Shown piece by piece: positions 27,780 through 36,748 of a stretch of 64,000 nt of DNA (position 1 is its first letter; each line of letters starts with the position of its first letter). The notes beneath the pieces are model-generated. The model saw only the letters and a program-made list of their open reading frames with translations, did no database searches and had not been told where the DNA came from. The stretch spans positions 34,330 through 98,329 of the forward strand of contig CAJXLJ010000007.1 of the NCBI GenBank assembly GCA_913055785.1. Direction: 5' to 3'. The translations under genes and the position numbers were made by a program. Origin of the DNA: an uncultured Parvularculaceae bacterium. Its GTDB lineage: Bacteria; Pseudomonadota; Alphaproteobacteria; Caulobacterales; Parvularculaceae.

Positions 27780-28231
27780 TGGATGCCCTTCTCTACTTAG
27801 GATTGATAATCGGCAAACACACCGCGTTGGGTGCGCCCCTCCCAGCAATGCGGCCGCAGGACAGCCGACTGCCTGAATTTGAGACATTGAGCGGGCGGGC
27901 TCCCTCACCGGCGCGACGCTCTAACGGCCGGGATGTGCCCGAAAAGCCACAGACTTTTGAACGGAGGGAGTTGCGGGAGGCGCAAACGGCGCCCTAAGCT
28001 CTTAAAGCTTGAGCAATGTCGGAATGCGCTCAAAGTGCAAAAAAGCGCATTCCGACTTGTTCAATCCTGGGTTGTTTACGGACTCGGAGGATACGACGCC
28101 GTCAACTACCCGACCTTGTTGACACCGGATCAGGGGACTCCCTCACAAATTTTTTGAGGGGCTGCTGGTGGAGGGACGGGGTCGGCCGCTATCGGGCGCA
28201 AAAATTGCGTTTGGTGAGTGTTGGAGTTGTG
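27780..28231. other. 452-base divergent regulatory region between the receptor and sigma-factor genes
   Basis: Holds the upstream regions of the Oar-like receptor (leftward) and the FecI-like sigma factor (rightward). Main features are the long inverted repeat at 28009-28064 and a smaller hairpin CCCTCA/TGAGGG at about 28141-28160 just before the sigma gene. A TTGACA hexamer at 28119-28124 has no convincing -10 partner. I see no gene here. Confidence 0.6.
28009..28064. repeat. Long near-perfect inverted repeat (21-22 bp arms)
   Basis: Left arm 28009-28030 and right arm 28044-28064 pair over about 21 bp with one mismatch and one bulge. The core GTCGGAATGCGCT/AGCGCATTCCGAC is perfect over 13 bp. 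The loop is 13 bases. No T-run follows either side, so it is not a typical terminator. It could be an operator, an mRNA-stabilising hairpin or a dispersed palindromic repeat. Confidence 0.8.
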
Positions 28232-28852
28232 ATGGCGTCAGAAGATCAGGCATTACGCCAGGCGGCGTTAACGCGGCGACGCGCCGTGGAACGGGCTGTG
28301 CGCAAGCACAACCGGTTGCTCGTCAATTGGCTGACCCAGAAATTCGGCGAGGCGGAAACCGCACAGGATATCGCCCAGAACGCCTATCTCCGGGTGCTGC
28401 GGTACGCGGAATCCAATGAAATCGATAACCCGCGGGCGCTGATCTTCAAAACAGCCGCCAATCTCGCTGCGAACGAGTTCCGGTCCCGCCGCCGCTCGCC
28501 GGCGCTTCCTGCATCCTACAGCGCCTCGGTCGAAGACTTGCTGGAGGCTGTGCCGTCGGACGCGCCGTCTCCAGAACGGGCCGCAGAAGCCAAGCAGGAG
28601 TTAAAAGCGAGCATGGAAGCGATCTCCCACCTTCCGGACCGCACGCGGCGCGCGTTTATCATGAGCCGGTTCATGGACAAGAGTTATCGGGAGATTGCGG
28701 CTGATCTCAAGGTTTCGGAAAGCAGCGTTGAGAAATACATTATTTCCGCGCTGAAGACGTTGCGGGAAGCCGTGCAACGTGAAGCGGGGCGGGCGAATGT
28801 CATTGACATTACCGGGAAGGTGTCTGCGCACAGAAAGAAAATTGCGCCATGA
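28232..28852 (+). CDS. ECF RNA polymerase sigma factor, FecI type
   Basis: A 206-residue sigma-70-family factor of the extracytoplasmic-function group. Region 2 covers VRKHNRLLVNWLTQKFG, AETAQDIAQNAYLRVLRY and ALIFKTAANLAANEFR; region 4 covers LPDRTRRAFIMSRFMDKSYREIAADLKVSESSVEKYI with its helix-turn-helix. FecI-like factors are activated through FecR when an STN-type receptor binds its ligand. ATG 28232 follows GGAG at 5 bases; the open frame upstream crosses the hairpin region and is not conserved-looking. It overlaps the FecR gene by ATGA. Confidence 0.9.
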   Translation: MASEDQALRQAALTRRRAVERAVRKHNRLLVNWLTQKFGEAETAQDIAQNAYLRVLRYAESNEIDNPRALIFKTAANLAANEFRSRRRSPALPASYSASVEDLLEAVPSDAPSPERAAEAKQELKASMEAISHLPDRTRRAFIMSRFMDKSYREIAADLKVSESSVEKYIISALKTLREAVQREAGRANVIDITGKVSAHRKKIAP

Positions 28853-29832
28853 CCCAAATTCAAAATGATAATAGGCAAGACCGAAACGAGGCCGCGATCC
28901 GGTGGCAGGCCCGGTTGATGTCCGGCGCGATCACCGAAGCGGAGCGTGCGGAGTTCGAAGGTTGGCTCTCCGCATCGGAACTGAACCGCCTGGCTTTTGA
29001 TGAGCTGGAGGATGCGCTTGACGCCGTTGACGGCGCGAGCGCGGAATTGCTTGCGGCTGAGTTTGAAAGCGAACTGGAGGCCCGGGCCGACGCCAGAAGC
29101 GGCGGCTTCGTTCAGTATGCTGCGATTGCGGCGTCCCTCATCCTGATTTGCGCCGCCGTTTTAACGGTAAGACTGCAAAATATCTTTCCTCAAGGCGATC
29201 TGCAGTATGCAACCGCAGTCGGAGAGATGGAGAAAGTCGGCCTTAAAGACGGCAGCACTGTCGAGTTGAACACCAAAAGCGCCATCGCCGTAGCGTTCAG
29301 TCGCGATCGCCGTGAGGTCAGGCTGGACGGCGGCCAGGCGTTGTTTTCTGTAGAACGAGACAATGCCAGGCCGTTCGTCGTCGCGACGCAGCAGGCGGAG
29401 ATTGTCGTCACCGGCACGGTCTTTGATGTCGACGTTTTTGAGGGCGAATCCATCGTCAGCGTGGTTTCCGGCGTTGTCGATGTGCGTCCGAAAGCAGGTA
29501 GTCCGGTGACGCTTCTGGCGGGGGACAGGGTCGTCGTTTACGCATCCGGGGCCGCTGGCGCGGTTGAACGTTTCGACGCCAATCAGGCGCTCGCCTGGCG
29601 CATCGGCAAGCTGCGTTTCCGCGATGCGCCCCTCGGCGAAGTCATCGAAGATCTGAATCGCTATTTCGCCAAGCCCATCTCGCTTGCCAGCCCCGACCTC
29701 GCCAATCTGCCCGTTACCGGAGAATTCAGCACTGGCGATCAGTCCGCTGCGGTGTCGGGTATTTCGCTGAGCTTTTCGCTTCAGGCGCGCGAGGGGCCGG
29801 ACCGGATAGTCCTCATGGAAAGCGAAGGCTGA
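28849..29832 (+). CDS. FecR-type transmembrane anti-sigma/sigma regulator
   Basis: A 327-residue inner-membrane protein. The cytoplasmic N-terminal domain (DUF4880-like) shows AAIRWQARLMSGAITEAERAEFEGWL, split here across its helix, followed by LNRLAFDELEDAL. One transmembrane helix follows (about residues 86-104, YAAIAASLILICAAVLTV). The periplasmic FecR domain contains VGEMEKVGLKDGSTVELNT and the DVRPKAGSPVTLLAGDRV block. The C-terminal STN-like domain (LRFRDAPLGEVIEDLNRYF) is where the receptor's signal is received. Start overlaps the sigma gene stop, and the receptor follows 2 bases after its own stop, giving one operon. Confidence 0.9.
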   Translation: MTQIQNDNRQDRNEAAIRWQARLMSGAITEAERAEFEGWLSASELNRLAFDELEDALDAVDGASAELLAAEFESELEARADARSGGFVQYAAIAASLILICAAVLTVRLQNIFPQGDLQYATAVGEMEKVGLKDGSTVELNTKSAIAVAFSRDRREVRLDGGQALFSVERDNARPFVVATQQAEIVVTGTVFDVDVFEGESIVSVVSGVVDVRPKAGSPVTLLAGDRVVVYASGAAGAVERFDANQALAWRIGKLRFRDAPLGEVIEDLNRYFAKPISLASPDLANLPVTGEFSTGDQSAAVSGISLSFSLQAREGPDRIVLMESEG

Positions 29833-29834
29833 CC

Positions 29835-32800
29835 ATGCGCTTTCGGCCGCGTCATATTATTTTGATGCTTGCCGCGGCTTTAACGGCGGGCGAGGCGACG
29901 GCTGAGCCTAAAGACGCCGACTCCCGGCGTCCGATCGTCAGTGAAGCGCCCCCTCGCATGTCTGTTGAATATGCTCTCGATGATCTGAGGGCGCGTGAAG
30001 GGTTTTCCTTTGTTTATGACAGTCGCGCAGTCGAGGGAAAAGAGATTGCGCCTCTCTACGGGGCGATGTTTTCGGAAAGGGCGCTAAAGGCCGGCCTCGC
30101 CGAAGTTGGGCTGGAACTGCATAAAATCGGGCGTAAAAGTTATGCGATCGCGCCGATTACAGCGGCGGCGTTTGCGAACGCGCCAGCGGCTTCTGCGCCG
30201 GTGAAACCGTTTTCCGACGTCATTTATGTTACGGCGGCGGCTTCAGCTGCAAGCGGTCAGAGCGCGCTTGCATCCCGGCAACTGTTTTCAATTGACGAGC
30301 AACAGCTAACTTATGTCAGCGGCCGCACGGCTGGAGAGATTTTACACGACCTGCCGTTGGAAACGTCTGACCTCACGCCGGCCACGACGGTCATTTACGG
30401 CGCGCTGGCGGGGATTGATTATCTTGACCTGCGCGGTCTCGGAAGAGCGAGAAACACCGTCCTTCTGAACGGCCGCCCGGCGACGCCTACGCCAGGCGGC
30501 AATGGCGTGACGCTCGGGGTCGATCTTGGACGCTTTCCCACGCCGTTTCTGGAACGCATTGAGATTGATTCGAACGCAGGCGCGGCGCGGTATGATTCCG
30601 CCGCCGTCGCCGGCGCGGTGAACTTTGTCCTGCGTTCCAACTTTGACGGCTACGAAGCTGGCGCGGACATCGGCGTTTCCGGAAAAGGAGACGCATTGGA
30701 GACCTCAGCCTATTTCATTGCCGGCAAGGATGTGATGGGCGGCGCAGGCAACATCACTGCCGGCGTAAGTCTCGCCAATGGGGATGAGTTATTGGGAAAA
30801 CAACGTGAAGCGTTGGGTATCCCCTATGGTTTGACGGCCGACGGAAACGGCGGTTACGATTTTCTGCCCGGTTATGGCGGCGATCCGATCACGCAAACGG
30901 GCATTATTCCAGGCGTGTTGATAAATGGCGCCTATACCCCGTTGCCCGGAAGACAGTTTCTGATTCCGACGAGCGACAGTTCGGCGACGGTTTACACCGG
31001 CGCGGTCGAACAGCGCTACAATCAGTTTGAAACCATGCAGATTTCACCCTCGATGGAGCGGGTGCTTGGGTATATCAGTTTTTCAGCGGCGCTTTCCGAT
31101 TCCCTTGAAATCTTTGCTGAAGCCTATGGCGGCGTTGTCGCGACCGGCAATCAGCTTGCGCCCGTGCCGGCGACCTACGAAGGCGGCCACGCAGACCTGC
31201 TTACCGGCGAGGCGCTGTCGATCCCGATAGATCATTCAACGGCGCCGGCGCCTCTGGTTCAGCAATTGACAGACTATTACGGCGAGACGCCGGACAACAT
31301 CGTCCTCGCCCGCCGGTTTGTTGAGGCCGGCCCAAGGCAGGATGACCTGAACCGTTACTATACGGAGCTGCTGGCGGGCGCGAAGTTGGGCGATCAGGAG
31401 CGTGGATATCTTTCCCTGTCATACCGGTTTGGCCGGGCGCATCTTTCATTCACGCAAAAAAACCGCGTCAGCGCGGAGCGCGTGCAGCTCACGCTTGATG
31501 AAAGCGCCTGCCCTCAAACCCCCGGATGCGTATTGGTGAATTATTTCGATCCGGGAGGGGTGACTGAAGAGGCCGTCGATTTTGTCACTGTTCCCTTCGT
31601 CAAGTCTCACTTGAATCTGGAAGAGCATGTCGCTTCCGTTGAGGCGGGGCGCGCAATTGGAAACATACTTCCAGAAGACATCTTCGCCAAAATCGGCATT
31701 GATTATAAGTATACGTCTTTGCGTTCGACTGAGCTGTCGCCATCTGACGTTACGGCGATAGGCTTGCCGAGGCGGAATAATTTTCGCGGCGAGCTTGAAA
31801 CCGTCGACTTCACGGCGGCGCTCGACTTGCCTGTGCTTCGGGAGGCGCCGGGCGTTGGCGAACTCGATGTCGCCGTGAATTATCGGTTCACGGCGTCGTC
31901 GGTCTTCGATTCCATATCAAATATAGAAACCGCTGCTGACTGGCGCCCTGTTGGCGGAGTGAAGCTCTATGTTCATCATATGGACGGTCGCCGCCCGCCG
32001 AATATCGCCGAGCTTTATTCTAAAGAAGCGACATGGGCCTTTAGGATCCCCGACCCTTGCGCGGTGGATTTGTCATCAGCGTCTTCGACCCTCGCCGAGA
32101 ATTGCCTCAGCGACCACCGGCTCGGCGTTGGCGATGATTTCATGAATTTAGGCGGGGTGGTCAATTCCGGAAACCACGGCAACCCGGCGCTTGAATCCGA
32201 AAAGGCCAAATCATTGTCATTCGGCGCGCTTGTTTCCCCCGGAGAATTCATCGCTGACTTTCCGGGACGGCTGGAAATGTCAGCGACATGGAGAATGTAT
32301 CGCGTCAGTAACCTGATCGCGGCTCATTACACCGGGCTTCGCGACTGTTACGACAGTGTGGATTTTTCCGACATTTCCTGCGGCGACAATTCGTTGACGG
32401 GCGAACCTATCATTGCGCGCGACCCGGCGACGAAGCAACTCGTGTCGTACGACAGCATCTTGTTGAACAAGGATCAATCGATGTTGTGGCGCGGCCTCGA
32501 TCTTGAGTTGAGATACGCATATGAGCCCTTCGCAAGCGGCTTGCTCGATCGAATCTGGGTAAACGCTTTCCATACTTATACGGATAAAGTGGAGGTGTCA
32601 GCTCCCGGGCGCGACCCGGTGCGCCTCGACGGCATGAGCGTCTATCCCCGTCACGTCACCATCGTTTCCGCGGGTGCGGAGCGGGGACGTTTCGGTCTGG
32701 AGGCCCACGCAACGCGGCGGGCTAAAATCAAGGCGGATGCGTTTGACATACCGGAAACCAACGCGCCGGCCGTGACATATGTCGGGGCGACCTTGCGGTT

Positions 32801-32960
32801 CAATCCGACTGACGACCTTATGTTAAAGTTTAATGTCGAGAATATCGCCGACCGGGAGCCGCCGCTCGTGGCGCATTATCCGCCGACCAGCAACACGCTG
32901 CCGAGTTATTACGATGTCATTGGTCGGCGGTTCACGCTCTCCGCGCGGGTGCGTTTCTAG
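29835..32960 (+). CDS. TonB-dependent receptor with N-terminal STN signalling domain (FecA type)
   Basis: A 1041-residue outer-membrane transducer. The signal peptide ends near TAGEATAEP (residue 23). The STN domain (about 38-105: MSVEYALDDLRAREGFSFVYD to GLELHKIGRKSYAI, read around its middle) binds the FecR partner. The plug carries LRGLGRARNTVLLNGRPATP and AVAGAVNFVLRS, and the barrel ends in Phe (FTLSARVRF). Cys pairs in SACPQTPGC and the external loops suggest disulfides. Together with the FecI- and FecR-like genes it should form a cell-surface signalling system; no siderophore or metal gene nearby tells the ligand, and plug wording resembles receptors for larger organic ligands. Confidence 0.9.
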   Translation: MRFRPRHIILMLAAALTAGEATAEPKDADSRRPIVSEAPPRMSVEYALDDLRAREGFSFVYDSRAVEGKEIAPLYGAMFSERALKAGLAEVGLELHKIGRKSYAIAPITAAAFANAPAASAPVKPFSDVIYVTAAASAASGQSALASRQLFSIDEQQLTYVSGRTAGEILHDLPLETSDLTPATTVIYGALAGIDYLDLRGLGRARNTVLLNGRPATPTPGGNGVTLGVDLGRFPTPFLERIEIDSNAGAARYDSAAVAGAVNFVLRSNFDGYEAGADIGVSGKGDALETSAYFIAGKDVMGGAGNITAGVSLANGDELLGKQREALGIPYGLTADGNGGYDFLPGYGGDPITQTGIIPGVLINGAYTPLPGRQFLIPTSDSSATVYTGAVEQRYNQFETMQISPSMERVLGYISFSAALSDSLEIFAEAYGGVVATGNQLAPVPATYEGGHADLLTGEALSIPIDHSTAPAPLVQQLTDYYGETPDNIVLARRFVEAGPRQDDLNRYYTELLAGAKLGDQERGYLSLSYRFGRAHLSFTQKNRVSAERVQLTLDESACPQTPGCVLVNYFDPGGVTEEAVDFVTVPFVKSHLNLEEHVASVEAGRAIGNILPEDIFAKIGIDYKYTSLRSTELSPSDVTAIGLPRRNNFRGELETVDFTAALDLPVLREAPGVGELDVAVNYRFTASSVFDSISNIETAADWRPVGGVKLYVHHMDGRRPPNIAELYSKEATWAFRIPDPCAVDLSSASSTLAENCLSDHRLGVGDDFMNLGGVVNSGNHGNPALESEKAKSLSFGALVSPGEFIADFPGRLEMSATWRMYRVSNLIAAHYTGLRDCYDSVDFSDISCGDNSLTGEPIIARDPATKQLVSYDSILLNKDQSMLWRGLDLELRYAYEPFASGLLDRIWVNAFHTYTDKVEVSAPGRDPVRLDGMSVYPRHVTIVSAGAERGRFGLEAHATRRAKIKADAFDIPETNAPAVTYVGATLRFNPTDDLMLKFNVENIADREPPLVAHYPPTSNTLPSYYDVIGRRFTLSARVRF

Positions 32961-33097
32961 CCTGGTTCCTCACGCTGGTCTGTAACTGCATCAAATCGCA
33001 TGGGCGGCTTGCGGTGAGGCGCTCCGGTTTTCTATATGTAGGTAAAGTGCGACGTCGCGGGACACAGACGGCGGGGGAGAGAAACGAAGTCGATTAG

Positions 33098-34162
33098 ATG
33101 AGCCACGCGGATTCAAGGCGATCCATTTCAGTAACGCTTGATCGAATTCAGCCGCTGCTTGCCGAAGCGGCGGCGGCGGGCGTCGATATTGCGGCCCTGC
33201 TCCGGTCGCTTGATCTCGATCCGCGCCTTGTTTCCGGGGCTTCCGGCGGTGAAATTTCCCTGGGCGATTACTATCGCATCCAGAATCGGCTGGCGATCCT
33301 GTTCGGCGATGAAACGCTGCATATGTCGGCGCGCCAGCTTCTGCCCGGCAGCACGGATTTCGTCCTGCAGCACGCCGGCGAATGCAAGACCCTGCTTGAA
33401 GTCATGCAGGTGATCGCGCGTTCCTATAACCTGTTGCATGGCGGGGAATATAATCGCGTCGAGCTGAAGAACACGTCCGTCGCCTATATCATCGACGACC
33501 GGACTTTTCCTTATATGGCGGCGCTTTCCTCCGACGACCGGTATTTTTCAATCGAGTGCATTCTCATCTTTCTTCATTGCATGTTGATGACGGTTGCGCC
33601 GGATGCGGCGGCGCAAATCGTCAAGAGCGTTCATGTGCGCCGGCCGAAGGGGCGGGAACAACATGGCCAGCTCGCCTATTGGTCCGCGCCTGTGAAGTTC
33701 GGCGCCAACACTTACCGACTGGAGTTCGACAAAACGGCGGCGACAATGGCGATTGCCGCGCCTGCGCCTGAAAGTCTGACCGCCAACGCTGTCTATCAGC
33801 GCATTGTTGATGCGGTCGCCAATGCGCGCGGCGAACGCGGCGCCTATCTTGCCGCCAAATCGCTCGTGCGCGATGCGCTCACGCGCGGGATCGTCGAACA
33901 GAAAGCGGTGGCGGCCCAGATGGGCGTCAGCGTTGCGACATTGCGCCGGCGGCTGGATGAAGAAAACACCAGTTTCCGCGATCTACGGCGCGAAGTGCTG
34001 AACGACACGGCGAAGCGGTTACTGCGCTCGGAGCGGTCGATCGCCGACGTTTCCGAGGCGCTCGGTTTTTCCGAATTCCGCAGCTTCAACCGCGCTTTCA
34101 AGGACTGGAACGGGCTCACCCCCAAGGCCTATTTGCGGCAGTCGGCGCGCCGGGGCCCGTGA
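33098..34162 (+). CDS. AraC-family transcriptional regulator
   Basis: A 354-residue regulator with an N-terminal ligand-binding-like domain of the arabinose-binding/OruR type (about 10-200: LLAEAAAAGVDIAALLRSLDLD, FVLQHAGECKTLLEVMQVIAR divided by the YNLLHGGEYN segment) and a C-terminal AraC DNA-binding domain (about 255-350). The second helix-turn-helix reads RSIADVSEALGFSEFRSFNRAFKDWNGLTPKAYL, given here as its landmarks LGFSEFRSFNRAF and GLTPKAYLR. It precedes the receptor, hydrolase and permease genes on the same strand and probably controls them; the inducer is unknown. Confidence 0.9.
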   Translation: MSHADSRRSISVTLDRIQPLLAEAAAAGVDIAALLRSLDLDPRLVSGASGGEISLGDYYRIQNRLAILFGDETLHMSARQLLPGSTDFVLQHAGECKTLLEVMQVIARSYNLLHGGEYNRVELKNTSVAYIIDDRTFPYMAALSSDDRYFSIECILIFLHCMLMTVAPDAAAQIVKSVHVRRPKGREQHGQLAYWSAPVKFGANTYRLEFDKTAATMAIAAPAPESLTANAVYQRIVDAVANARGERGAYLAAKSLVRDALTRGIVEQKAVAAQMGVSVATLRRRLDEENTSFRDLRREVLNDTAKRLLRSERSIADVSEALGFSEFRSFNRAFKDWNGLTPKAYLRQSARRGP

Positions 34163-34299
34163 CGCCGCAAGGCGGCGGCGTGAGCGAAAATGTCCACTTT
34201 TTATGAGCGGGCCTGTCATTATGACGCGCCCGCATCCTTTCTACTCTGCCTTCATAAACAGGCCGGTAATGCGGCCCATACCGACTTGGGAGGCGGGTG

Positions 34300-36657
34300 A
34301 TGTTAAACGTATCAAGAGGACAATTCTGCAAGCCGGTCGCGAAAGCGGCGCTTCTGGCGTTCGTTTCGGGGGCGGCGCTCACGGCCGGCGCAATCCCGGC
34401 GATGGCGCAGGAGAACACAGCAGCGGACGGTGCGGCGAGCGGCGACCAGATCATCGTTTCGGCGCGCCGCCGCGACGAAACCTTGCAGGACGTGCCGATT
34501 GCCGTCACGGCGGTGAGCGGTGATGCGCTGGAGCAGCAGGGGGCGCAAGATATCACCTATCTCACCCAGTCGGTGCCGAACCTGACGCTGAAAGTTTCGC
34601 GCGGCACCAACTCGACGCTTACGGCGTTCATCCGCGGCGTTGGCCAGCAGGATCCGGTCGCCGGCTTTGAATCCGGCGTCGGCATTTATCTGGACGACGT
34701 CTATCTCAACCGTCCGCAATCGGCCGTATTGGACATTTACGATGTGGAGCGCATCGAAGTGCTGCGCGGTCCCCAGGGCACGCTCTATGGCCGCAACACG
34801 GTCGGCGGCGCGGTCAAATACGTCACCAAGCGGCTTGGCGATGAGCCGACGGCGACCATTCGCGCCTCCGGCGGCACATACGGGCAGTTCGATATTATCG
34901 GCAGCGCATCTGTACCGCTTACGGACGAACTGGCGATCGGCGGGTCGATCGCCTATCTGACGCGCGACGGTTACGGCGACAATCTGACAACCGGCGAGAA
35001 GAACTACAACAAGGACGTGCTTGCTTTCCGCGCCAGCACGGAGTTCGACAATGACGCCGTCTTCATCAAGCTTTCCGGCGACTACCTGAAGGACAAATCG
35101 AATCCCAAGGGCGGCCACAGGGTGATCCCGGGCCTCGACAGCGGCGCTCCGGTGCTTGACGACGTCTACGATACGCGCGGCGGAATTACCGGCGAAAACG
35201 AGGCCGAAGCTTATGGCGGGGCTCTGCATATCGAGATCCCGCTGAGCGAAAACCTGACGCTGAAAAACATCGCCGCCTACCGCAAGGACGACAATCTCCA
35301 GCAGATCGATTTCGACGGCCTCGCGGCGATGGATGTCGATGTGCCGGTGATCTACACGAACGAGCAATGGACCGAAGAACTGCAGCTGCTTTATGAAAGC
35401 GACGCGGTCGCGGGCGTGCTCGGCTTCTTCTATATCGACGCCAACGCGTATGATGAATTTGACGTTATTCTGGACACCTCGCTCGCCGGATTTAACGCCT
35501 ATACGCAAGGCGATGTTAATACGCAGTCCTGGTCGGTGTTCGGCGATTTCACTTTCGACCTCGAAAGTATTCTGGGCGTGCCGGGCGTCGAGCTTGCCGT
35601 CGGCGGGCGTTACACCAGCGACACGCGTAAATCGCATGTCGAGCGGCGGACCTATCTGACCGGCAATTCGCCGGCGTTTGGCGGTCCGGACGCGACATAC
35701 ACGACCACTTCGGATTTCGACGGCGAAGAAACCTGGACGGATTTCAGTCCGCGCGTTTCGCTCGCCTGGAGCCCGAACAGCGAACATAATTTCTACGCGT
35801 CCTACGCGCAGGGCTTTAAGGGCGGCGGCTTTAATCCGCGCGGGCTGAGCTCCATTGTTACTTTTGATATCGACGGCGACAGCGATGTCGACAGCGATGA
35901 CGTGTTCGAATACTTCCTGTTCAATCCGGAAGAAGTCGACAGCTACGAAGTCGGCTGGAAGGCGAGCTTCGCCGGCAATCGGGTGACGTCCAATCTCGCT
36001 TTCTTCTTTGCGGATTATAAGGATGTGCAGATTTTGTCGTCGGAAGGCGTTTATGACCCGATGACCATGGCGCAGACTTTTGTCGGCGTCGTGTCCAACG
36101 CCGGCGGCGCCGACCTCTACGGTATTGAGTGGGAAGGAACGGCGCTGCTCGGTGAAGATATGTTCGGACCCGGCGACAGCTTCTCCGTTGCCTGGGGCGG
36201 CGGCTGGATTCACGCCGAGTACACGGAGTTTCTCGCTGGCGGCGTCGATATCTCGGCTGACAGGGCCATTCAGAATACGCCGGAATTTTCCGGGGCGATC
36301 ACCACGAATTACTCACACCCGCTGGGGAGCGGCGAGATCTCGCTGATCACCCAGACGTCTTACAAAACCAAGACGAGCATCTTCGAAATCCCGAATCCGT
36401 CACTCGATCAGGAAGGTTACGCCCTGTTTGACGCCAGTCTCGTATGGACCTCCGAAGATGGCCGTTACCAGATCGGCGTTCACGGCAAGAACCTCACCGA
36501 CAAGCAATACAAGATCGCCTATTATAACTATCTGGCGCAGAATCAGGACGGCAGCTACGTCATGCCTTATACATCCACGCTCGGCCAGGAAGGCGTAAAT
36601 TTGGCTTTCTACGGCGCGCCGCGCACGGTGACCGGTTCCATTAAGGTGCAGTTCTAG
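34300..36657 (+). CDS. TonB-dependent receptor
   Basis: A 785-residue outer-membrane receptor: signal peptide ending AIPAMAQE (about residue 30), TonB box-like QIIVSARRRDETLQDVP, a plug with LTAFIRGVGQQDP, GIYLDDVYLNRP, VERIEVLRGPQGTLYGRNT and GGAVKYVTK, and a barrel to the terminal Phe (GSIKVQF). No STN domain, so regulation is presumably by the AraC protein upstream. This plug type is very common in sphingomonads and hyphomonads, where substrates range from siderophores to sterols and plant polymers. ATG 34300 follows GGGAGG at 6 bases. A terminator follows at 36682-36721. Confidence 0.92.
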   Translation: MLNVSRGQFCKPVAKAALLAFVSGAALTAGAIPAMAQENTAADGAASGDQIIVSARRRDETLQDVPIAVTAVSGDALEQQGAQDITYLTQSVPNLTLKVSRGTNSTLTAFIRGVGQQDPVAGFESGVGIYLDDVYLNRPQSAVLDIYDVERIEVLRGPQGTLYGRNTVGGAVKYVTKRLGDEPTATIRASGGTYGQFDIIGSASVPLTDELAIGGSIAYLTRDGYGDNLTTGEKNYNKDVLAFRASTEFDNDAVFIKLSGDYLKDKSNPKGGHRVIPGLDSGAPVLDDVYDTRGGITGENEAEAYGGALHIEIPLSENLTLKNIAAYRKDDNLQQIDFDGLAAMDVDVPVIYTNEQWTEELQLLYESDAVAGVLGFFYIDANAYDEFDVILDTSLAGFNAYTQGDVNTQSWSVFGDFTFDLESILGVPGVELAVGGRYTSDTRKSHVERRTYLTGNSPAFGGPDATYTTTSDFDGEETWTDFSPRVSLAWSPNSEHNFYASYAQGFKGGGFNPRGLSSIVTFDIDGDSDVDSDDVFEYFLFNPEEVDSYEVGWKASFAGNRVTSNLAFFFADYKDVQILSSEGVYDPMTMAQTFVGVVSNAGGADLYGIEWEGTALLGEDMFGPGDSFSVAWGGGWIHAEYTEFLAGGVDISADRAIQNTPEFSGAITTNYSHPLGSGEISLITQTSYKTKTSIFEIPNPSLDQEGYALFDASLVWTSEDGRYQIGVHGKNLTDKQYKIAYYNYLAQNQDGSYVMPYTSTLGQEGVNLAFYGAPRTVTGSIKVQF

Positions 36658-36681
36658 GAAATTCCTTCCCTCCTGGAACAA

Positions 36682-36721
36682 GAGGCGGCGGCATGTATAG
36701 TATCGCCGCCGCCTCGTTTTT
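36682..36721 (+). terminator. Rho-independent terminator after the receptor
   Basis: An 11-bp perfect stem GAGGCGGCGGC/GCCGCCGCCTC (36682-36692 with 36705-36715) with a 12-base loop and GTTTTT tail. It sits between the receptor and the hydrolase gene, so the downstream pair needs either read-through or its own promoter. Confidence 0.85.
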
Positions 36722-36748
36722 CCCCCTTTGATGCGGTCGGAGTTTTAC

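Noticed and set aside
28119..28147. TTGACA as a promoter for the FecI operon
   Set aside because: No acceptable -10 at 16-18 bases.
28016..28231. N-terminal extension of the sigma factor
   Set aside because: It would translate through the long hairpin; GGAG at 28223 supports ATG 28232, where region 2 homology begins soon after.
34312..36213. A 633-codon open frame on the minus strand
   Set aside because: It lies antisense to an obvious TonB receptor; its residues are Arg/Asp/Val-rich without any family motif, as expected of antisense frames in GC-rich genes.
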